DNA from: an uncultured Lachnospiraceae bacterium | Lineage (GTDB): Bacteria > Bacillota > Clostridia > Lachnospirales > Lachnospiraceae | NCBI GenBank assembly: GCA_910577765.1 | Contig: CAJTOV010000001.1 | Coordinates: forward strand, 1-64,000 | Reading direction: 5' to 3' | DNA length: 64,000 bases | Part shown: piece by piece, positions 58,472 to 64,000 of the stretch | How positions within the stretch are numbered: position 1 is the stretch's first letter | Layout of the letters: each line of letters opens with the position of its first letter | Position numbers and translations under genes: made by a program | Notes under the pieces: generated by a model | Told to the model about the DNA's origin: nothing | Databases searched by the model: none | What the model saw: only the letters and a program-made list of their open reading frames with translations

Positions 58472-60715
58472 ATGGCATTAGAAAGCAATCTTCAATTGAT
58501 TTCATATATGGCTACAGCGGAGATGTGCATTAAAAGCGAGAATATATATGAATGCTTTTTGCCGATTGTGGAATCGGTTTTGATGATTTATATTGATAAA
58601 ACGAAGATTTCTTTGATTAAATTGCAGAATGAGATTAATGAAACCTACCATCTGAAGGTTCCAAAATCCACATTAAAAAGGACATTACAGATTTTACATA
58701 AGCAGAAAAAAGTAAGAATTGTTGATTATAAAAAGATTGTCCCATACAAAGATGAATTGAATGCTTCTTATTGGGATAAGCGGGAAGAGCGGGAAAGTGC
58801 TGTCGAAGATTTCTTTCTGGAATTCAATTCCTTTCTTGTTGAACACGAAGTAGAGATTCCAATTGCTCAGGTTAAGGAGGAGTGCTGCAACTGGCTCTAT
58901 AGCCATACCCTTGAATTGGCGTCTTTCATTAGCAAGGGGAATTTATCAGTGAAAGCTGCCTCTTTGGAAGAGAGTGACTGGCAGATCGCAAATGAGCTGG
59001 TTACCTTTTTACTTGAGATCCAGAATAAGAAATCAGAGCATTTTAAAACATTCCTTCTGCTGTACAATGGTGCCGTACAATCTTCGCTTTTTAATTTTGG
59101 TACAGAAGAAATTGATGATCTTAATAAAACGGCGATTCCTTTCTCCAATATAATACTGGATACCAATTTTATATTAAGAATGCTGGATTTGCAGACAGAA
59201 TTTGATGGTGCAGTTACAAGAGAGACATTGGCAGCCTTAAAAGAAGAGAACGCCCATTTCTTTGTTTTGGAGCAGACACTGGATGAGATCATAAGAAGTA
59301 TTAAGAACTTTTTGTCTGACTCTGCTCCAAATACCGTATATACAAATAGGTATTTGAAAAATTCCCAGATTAAAATGACTGGTTTCTGGGAAGCGTCAAG
59401 GCGTGGTGTTACCAGGGATGTTTTATTTGCATTGACAAATAAAGAGAAGCTGAAGGAGAAAATTTGTGTATTGACAGATGTTTCCTTTGTAGATGATTAT
59501 GATCATACAAAAATATCCTCCGCAGAAATAGAAGATTTGGTCAAATCAAAGAACCGGGATGCCTATGGGGAAATACAAGCGCGTCATGATCTGAGCCTGG
59601 TTGATTATTGCCGGCAAAAACGGAGCGGAAACAGTTCTAAAATTATAGACATAGACTGGTGGGTTCTTACCAATGATGAGCGGCTGACCTATTGGAACCA
59701 GCAGAATAGTGGCCAGTATCAGGAGTGTTTGACAGAAATTCAGCTTAGCAATATCATTATGTTGCAGCGGAAAAGGCTTGGAAATTCAGGGCTGATGCAG
59801 ACTATGGTTTCCTTGTCCAGCAAAACGGCACTTTCAGCGGCGGGAATTGAAAAGTTTGCTCAAAAAATCTGTGCCTATCATGAGAGCAACAAGAATCAGG
59901 ATCTTGCTTTGGAAAAGCTGTCGCTGGTGTTTGCTAATAATATGCTGACCACAGCGGATATCCAGAGGATCAATGCAGAAGAGGATGCATTGGACCAGAT
60001 ATTAGAAGAAAAGGTGCTGGAGGTTCAGGAAGAGCAGCTTTTGCAGAATGAGAGACTGAGAAAGACGAAAGAAGAGGGGGAGTATAAGACAAAAGTTATT
60101 GCTGATCTGGAAAATAGGTTAAATAATATGAAGATCAGGCTTGAAACAGAACATTATAAGCATAATATAGATAAATACAGGCGGGATATATCTGATCAGT
60201 TAAGGGAGAAAGATGAGGCTTCTCATAAACTGGAGGTTTATAAGAGACTTCGTCAATTTGAGGAACAGCACAATAAGTCCACCTCCAGATATACACTTAT
60301 GCTGATTACCCTGCCATGGATCGCTATGTTATCGTTTTATGGCAGATTTGGTTACCCCATTCTGAAACCGCTTTTGCAGATTATAGACGGGATGAAAGGT
60401 TTTTCGCAGGATATGCTGGTATGGATGATCCCGGCAGCGTTAACGGGTATTTACTATTTTTGTGTAGGGATGTGGCTTGGCAGTCTAGTTGCTCCCAGTG
60501 AATTGTTTGAGGTGCTAAAGCTGAAGGTATCAAATGCAAGACTTAAGAAATATATGATGAAAAATAGTATTTCTTTATCTTATCTGGAGATGGACAGAAA
60601 GCAGGCCGTTGCAGATTTAGAGATGGCTATTAAAAATTCTGAAAGAAATGTAGAATCACTGGAACATAAAATCAGAAAAATCAATGAAACATTGAATCGT
60701 ATAATGGGCATATGA
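58472..60715 (+). CDS. PIN-like domain, coiled-coil membrane protein (unrecognised family)
   Basis: A 747-residue protein that I cannot place in a named family. A winged-helix-like stretch (about 40-90) is followed by a region resembling a PIN nuclease core: NIILDTNFILRML (D230), FFVLEQTLDEII (acidic pair near 267-272) and DIDWWVLTNDERL (D393, D402). A long charged coiled coil (about 500-600) precedes two hydrophobic helices (about 607-625 and 648-672) and a second coiled coil to the end. AAAGGGGGG lies 9 nt before the ATG. It lies 35 nt upstream of an ATPase gene and probably shares its transcript. A membrane-tethered RNase effector is one reading; this is inference. Confidence 0.7.
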   Translation: MALESNLQLISYMATAEMCIKSENIYECFLPIVESVLMIYIDKTKISLIKLQNEINETYHLKVPKSTLKRTLQILHKQKKVRIVDYKKIVPYKDELNASYWDKREERESAVEDFFLEFNSFLVEHEVEIPIAQVKEECCNWLYSHTLELASFISKGNLSVKAASLEESDWQIANELVTFLLEIQNKKSEHFKTFLLLYNGAVQSSLFNFGTEEIDDLNKTAIPFSNIILDTNFILRMLDLQTEFDGAVTRETLAALKEENAHFFVLEQTLDEIIRSIKNFLSDSAPNTVYTNRYLKNSQIKMTGFWEASRRGVTRDVLFALTNKEKLKEKICVLTDVSFVDDYDHTKISSAEIEDLVKSKNRDAYGEIQARHDLSLVDYCRQKRSGNSSKIIDIDWWVLTNDERLTYWNQQNSGQYQECLTEIQLSNIIMLQRKRLGNSGLMQTMVSLSSKTALSAAGIEKFAQKICAYHESNKNQDLALEKLSLVFANNMLTTADIQRINAEEDALDQILEEKVLEVQEEQLLQNERLRKTKEEGEYKTKVIADLENRLNNMKIRLETEHYKHNIDKYRRDISDQLREKDEASHKLEVYKRLRQFEEQHNKSTSRYTLMLITLPWIAMLSFYGRFGYPILKPLLQIIDGMKGFSQDMLVWMIPAALTGIYYFCVGMWLGSLVAPSELFEVLKLKVSNARLKKYMMKNSISLSYLEMDRKQAVADLEMAIKNSERNVESLEHKIRKINETLNRIMGI

Positions 60716-60750
60716 GATGCGCAGTTTCAAGGCAGGAGTGAACAGACTTT

Positions 60751-61878
60751 ATGATAGAAACATATTTGAAATCACTGGCATTATCAGGGTACCGTTCCTA
60801 TGACAGTGACCTGGCCGGGAATAAGATTGAATTAAACGATGTCAATATCATCATCGGCGCTAACGGTGCGGGGAAGAGTAATCTGATCTCATTTTTGGAG
60901 ATGGTTTCCTTTATGATGACCAGAGGCTTGCGAAATTATACAGCAAGACAAGGTGGAGCACAGTCTCTGTTTTATTTTGGTGCAGGAAGGACCGAACGGA
61001 TTGAGGGAGAATTACAGATCCATGATACCGACGGGAGCAAAGAGAACACGTATTCATTTGGACTGGAGCGTAGTGCCGGTGATCAGTTGTATTTTGCCTG
61101 GGAGAAAGTGGCTTATCAGGATAAGTGGCACTGTAAACCCTATGAACGGCAATGGGGTGTGGGACATTTTGAGGCAGGATTGTCAGGTGAGTGGGATGCG
61201 ACAGCACGTATCCTGCGGAATTATCTGGAACGTCTGAGGGTGTTCCATTTTAATGATACTTCGATCAACGCGCGAATTCGTAGTACGGTCCGTACCACAG
61301 ACGCTGCCTATCTGCGCTCTGATGGTGGGAATATTGCTGCGTTTTTGTATCAGATGCGGGAGAATCAGGAGTATATTTCCTATTATGAACGAATTATCCG
61401 GCATATTCGGATGATTCTTCCGCAGTTTTTTGATTTTGTACTGGAGCCGGATGGGAATGGATATCTTTCTTTAAACTGGAGGCAGGAAGGTGCAGAGGAA
61501 GTGTTTGGGCCTTATCAGTTTTCAGATGGTGCTTTGCGCTTTGTGGCATTGACGACTTTACTGCTCCAGCCTGCGAAAACAGCACCTATGACTATCATTC
61601 TGGATGAGCCGGAGATTGGCCTGCATCCTTATGCTATTTCTCTTCTGGCCAAGGAAATACGGATGGCCAGCAGGACTTCGCAGATCATCATTTCAACCCA
61701 GTCACCGCTTCTTTTGAATGAATTTTCCTGCGAGGATATCATTACAGCAGAGTATGACAGTATCCGGCAGAGAAGTACATTGCGCCGGCATCGGGAGGAA
61801 AATCTGAGAGAATGGCTCCAGGATTATACCCTGGGAGAACTCTGGGAGAAAAATGTATTGGGAGGACTGCCCTTATGA
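60751..61878 (+). CDS. ABC-type (AAA_21/OLD-like) ATPase
   Basis: A 375-residue RecF/OLD-family ATPase of the COG4637 type. Walker A is IIGANGAGKSNL, the signature-like segment is FSDGALRFVAL, Walker B is TIILDEPEIGLHP and the switch region is QIIISTQSPLLLNEF. No nuclease domain is fused; the following gene, a Toprim-like DUF4276 protein, overlaps its stop in ATGA, so the pair is a split OLD-like machine. Related ATPase/Toprim pairs occur in known defence systems such as PARIS, but there the partner is DUF4435. Confidence 0.9.
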   Translation: MIETYLKSLALSGYRSYDSDLAGNKIELNDVNIIIGANGAGKSNLISFLEMVSFMMTRGLRNYTARQGGAQSLFYFGAGRTERIEGELQIHDTDGSKENTYSFGLERSAGDQLYFAWEKVAYQDKWHCKPYERQWGVGHFEAGLSGEWDATARILRNYLERLRVFHFNDTSINARIRSTVRTTDAAYLRSDGGNIAAFLYQMRENQEYISYYERIIRHIRMILPQFFDFVLEPDGNGYLSLNWRQEGAEEVFGPYQFSDGALRFVALTTLLLQPAKTAPMTIILDEPEIGLHPYAISLLAKEIRMASRTSQIIISTQSPLLLNEFSCEDIITAEYDSIRQRSTLRRHREENLREWLQDYTLGELWEKNVLGGLPL

Positions 61879-62570
61879 TCCGTGTGAATGTGGTAGCAGA
61901 AGGCCAGAGTGAGATGGGATTTGCAAAAAAGATGATGAATGATTATTTTAAGGGAAGCCCCATTATAGATTCCCGTTGTGTACTGACCAGCCGGAATCAA
62001 AAGACGAACTACGAATATCGCGGTGGCCTGCTCAAATATCAGCATGCTAAAAATGATATTGTACGGTGGCTTAAGGAAGACATGAATGCGTATGTTACGA
62101 CTATGTTTGACTTTTTTCGTCTGCCTAATGACTTTCCTGGGTATGAGATGGCTATGAGGTGTACGGATTGTCGGGATAGTGTGCAAATTTTGGAAGATGC
62201 GATGAAAGAGGATATTTTGTCCAATGTAGAGTTGCCGAATCTGAAGCTGCGCTTTCTCCCTTACATACAGCTTCATGAGTTTGAGTCGCTGTTGTATACA
62301 GATATCAGGGTGTTAAAATATGATTATCTGGAGAGGGAGGATGGGGTGAGTATTGATTGTTTGTATGAGGATACGAAAATGATTCCACTGGAAGAGATTA
62401 ATCATGGGGAAGAGACTGCGCCATCGAAACGGCTTCTGCATGCCGTGAATTATCAGAAGGGAGAGATGGTTTCAGAATGGCTTGCCGTGATAGGGATGGA
62501 TCAGATTCGGGAAAAGTGTCCTCATTTTTCCGACTGGATCGGGAAAATACAGACTCTTCCGGAGTTGTAG
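61875..62570 (+). CDS. DUF4276 Toprim-like protein
   Basis: A 231-residue protein of the DUF4276 family. It starts IRVNVVAEGQSEMGFAKK, where the Glu fits the Toprim acidic position, and has YVTTMFDFFRLPNDFPGYE and the family hallmark QLHEFESLLYTD. DUF4276 proteins are usually encoded next to COG4637-type ATPases and are thought to be the nuclease or effector part. The start chosen is ATG 61875, overlapping the ATPase stop, not an upstream ATG at 61812 inside that gene. Confidence 0.9.
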   Translation: MIRVNVVAEGQSEMGFAKKMMNDYFKGSPIIDSRCVLTSRNQKTNYEYRGGLLKYQHAKNDIVRWLKEDMNAYVTTMFDFFRLPNDFPGYEMAMRCTDCRDSVQILEDAMKEDILSNVELPNLKLRFLPYIQLHEFESLLYTDIRVLKYDYLEREDGVSIDCLYEDTKMIPLEEINHGEETAPSKRLLHAVNYQKGEMVSEWLAVIGMDQIREKCPHFSDWIGKIQTLPEL

Positions 62571-62605
62571 TACTGTTTTGAATGTTGAAAAAATCTAAAG
62601 AATAA

Positions 62606-63175
62606 ATTCCATCAGGAGACGTTTACACGATTTTAAAAGATGAAGATGCAAAGAAATTTTATGATTTGTGGATACCGCTGGTGGACTTTGTTAATAAAAA
62701 ATATAAGTTAATAAAGGGCCTTTATGGGATGACATCGCCGGAAGGGCTGCCATTGCAATCCGTCGCCAGGATATCAGCTAAACTGCTGGAAGACAAAACT
62801 GTGATTGATGAATATATTTTGACTGGTGCCAGGAAACTGGATGATGAGGAAACAGCAATTGTCAGCAGCTGGAAAAGGGCAATCCGTGGCCGGTTCGTAG
62901 TGGACAGACATTTGAAAAGGGGTTCTGTCTTGATTTCTGTGGAAAATAAGCAGGTATATATTGTAAAAGGAATCTATTCTTCATGGAGAGAACTGCTGGA
63001 GGGTTATCCCATGCCGCAGATTGTACAAGCTACATTGCTGCCATTTGGGGATGTTATTATTCATGACGGAGTTGTTTCCCCATATCAAATGTGTTTGGGG
63101 AAAAATATGTCAGAGCAGTCAAAACAGATTTATCTGGCGGCAAAAGCAGATGGCATGCTCCATGAGCGTTTATAA
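62606..63175 (+). pseudogene. 5'-truncated ORF of unknown family
   Basis: The open frame runs from a stop at 62603-62605 to 63175. Its translation is coding-like from its first residues (IPSGDVYTILKDEDAKKFYD), but no ATG, GTG or ribosome site lies near the beginning; the only starts are a TTG at 62666 or later. This suggests the gene lost its 5' end, perhaps when the preceding module was inserted. The remaining 169+ residues contain ILTGARKLDDEE and PYQMCLGKNMS; I do not recognise the family. Confidence 0.55.
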
Positions 63176-63295
63176 ATGGGATTAAGAGAAAATATTATTT
63201 TGTTATGGCAGATATGCGATTGTGATCATATAGGCTGTGATTCCTATTTGGGATTGAAACTTTTACAGTCAGACATAAATGCCAAAAGCGGGGAA

Positions 63296-63316
63296 GGGGC
63301 GGCAACTCACCGCCCC
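63296..63316 (-). terminator. Hairpin at the 3' end of the last gene
   Basis: GGGGCGG (63296-63302) pairs with CCGCCCC (63310-63316), overlapping the stop codon of the minus-strand gene. Confidence 0.55.
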
Positions 63317-64000
63317 CTCATCAGCTCCATCCCTTCCAGCATCCTTCCCCACGTCCCCACATCGGAGGAATACATAAGCCCCATAAACAGCACAAACAGT
63401 ACCACCATCACCGTAAACACGGCTATCTGCCACCGGTTTTTCCACGCAATGGTTTCATCCGGTTTCCTGTGGACTCTTCCCTTCATGAAGTGCAGGATTC
63501 CGGCCAGCAGCAGAAGGGAGCCGCCGTACATGGACAGATAGAACAGAAGGCTGGGCCAGAACAGCAGTGCTCCGGCCTGCCGGGCAGAGAGGATCACGGA
63601 ACTGCCGGCAGCTTCCAGGTTCCGGGCAGCCAGAACCACCTTCCAGTTCTGCTCCGCCCAGCCTATGGTCCCGCAGAAGGCCATGATCACGGCAAAATCA
63701 GCCAGGAGAAACCAGATTCCCGTATCCGTTGTCTTCCGCCTCTGGATTGCCTTTACCTGCCGTTTTTCTTCCTTTCGCAGCTCCTGGGGTTTGGGAAGAA
63801 GCGGCTCTGTGTGGGCGGCCAGGGCGGCAATCTTTCCATTGATACCGGAGACAAGCCCAGGTCCAATGCCTGCCGGGAAACATACATAGTGGGAGGGAAG
63901 GCCCGGTGTCCGGCGGATCTCCAGAATGGTTCTGTCCGGTGCATGGGAGCCCATGCGGACATCCTGGATTTCTTCATAAGGGATCAGGGCGATTCCCTGC
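63307..64000 (-). CDS. Membrane protein of unknown function (partial, 5' end outside)
   Basis: The minus-strand frame is open to the window edge, reading QGIALIPYEEIQDVRMGSHA before the first internal ATG at 63954, so the gene starts outside. The visible 231 residues have a soluble N-terminal part, a basic segment (KEEKRQVKAIQRRK), then three hydrophobic helices (WFLLADFAVIMAFCGTIGW, ALLFWPSLLFYLSMYGGSLLLLAGIL and IAVFTVMVVLFVLFMGLMY). I do not recognise the family. Codon use and GC are like the genes left of the island, so the core chromosome resumes here. Confidence 0.75.
   Translation of the reverse strand, partial: QGIALIPYEEIQDVRMGSHAPDRTILEIRRTPGLPSHYVCFPAGIGPGLVSGINGKIAALAAHTEPLLPKPQELRKEEKRQVKAIQRRKTTDTGIWFLLADFAVIMAFCGTIGWAEQNWKVVLAARNLEAAGSSVILSARQAGALLFWPSLLFYLSMYGGSLLLLAGILHFMKGRVHRKPDETIAWKNRWQIAVFTVMVVLFVLFMGLMYSSDVGTWGRMLEGMELMRGR

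Noticed and set aside
60751..62570. Identification of the ATPase/Toprim pair as PARIS
   Set aside because: PARIS uses an AAA15 ATPase with DUF4435; this partner has the DUF4276 hallmark and an extra PIN-like membrane protein precedes it.

Overview
The window looks like chromosome of a gut-type Lachnospiraceae (Clostridia). This is inferred, not searched. The pointers are near-50% GC coding with strong AGGAGG-type ribosome sites, an AraC-type YesM/YesN two-component pair, an oxygen-sensitive class III ribonucleotide reductase (nrdD), a Panacea-domain gene, TRAP and tripartite tricarboxylate transporters, and gene styles resembling Enterocloster/Lachnoclostridium. The genus is a guess.

Positions 1-330 hold a small tRNA cluster: the 3' end of a probable tRNA-Asp, an intact tRNA-Val(UAC), and a tRNA-Leu(UAA) that lacks its D arm. 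Then come a YesM/YesN sensor pair (0.35-3.6 kb), an HPr-like protein, a DUF815 ATPase and a YitT membrane protein (4.0-6.6 kb). Next is a maltose-type PTS locus (6.7-12.7 kb): a LacI-family repressor divergent from a fused IIA-IIC-IIB permease, an endonuclease/phosphatase-fold protein and 4-alpha-glucanotransferase. The stretch 12.9-18.1 kb holds an MBL-fold hydrolase, a lipoprotein, a DUF362 ferredoxin-like protein and nrdD with NrdR-like boxes over its promoter. At 18.4-19.8 kb sits a Panacea (DUF4065) plus SIR2 pair, a candidate toxin-antitoxin or defence module.

From 19.8 to 25.7 kb a GntR/FCD regulator is divergent from a 2-hydroxyacid dehydrogenase, an HpcH/HpaI aldolase and a TctBAC importer, a coherent organic-acid uptake and breakdown operon with repeated operator-like sites. 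After mntP and a MATE exporter (25.8-27.9 kb), an AraC regulator is divergent from a TRAP transporter followed by two paralogous GH31 alpha-glycosidases (28.0-37.2 kb). From 37.5 to 43.6 kb lies a 5-oxoproline operon: NRAMP-like transporter, pxpB, pxpC, a biotin carrier protein, biotin carboxylase and pxpA, driven by a consensus sigma-A promoter.

The stretch 43.6-63.2 kb is a variable island: an AlbA_2/Schlafen-type regulator with a slippable repeat, an apparently active tyrosine integrase bounded by near-identical direct repeats, and a second recombinase-fold protein without its catalytic residues. These lead into a visibly A+T-rich surface-polysaccharide cluster (48.1-57.9 kb) with an epimerase, two glycosyltransferases, a polymerase, a flippase, a sulfotransferase and a three-gene cassette that fits an activated glycerol precursor. 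Behind it are a YopX-like phage gene and a three-gene set (PIN-like membrane protein, ABC-type ATPase, Toprim-like DUF4276 protein). This set is the strongest candidate for an undescribed defence system. A decayed ORF and the 3' part of a membrane protein gene close the window.
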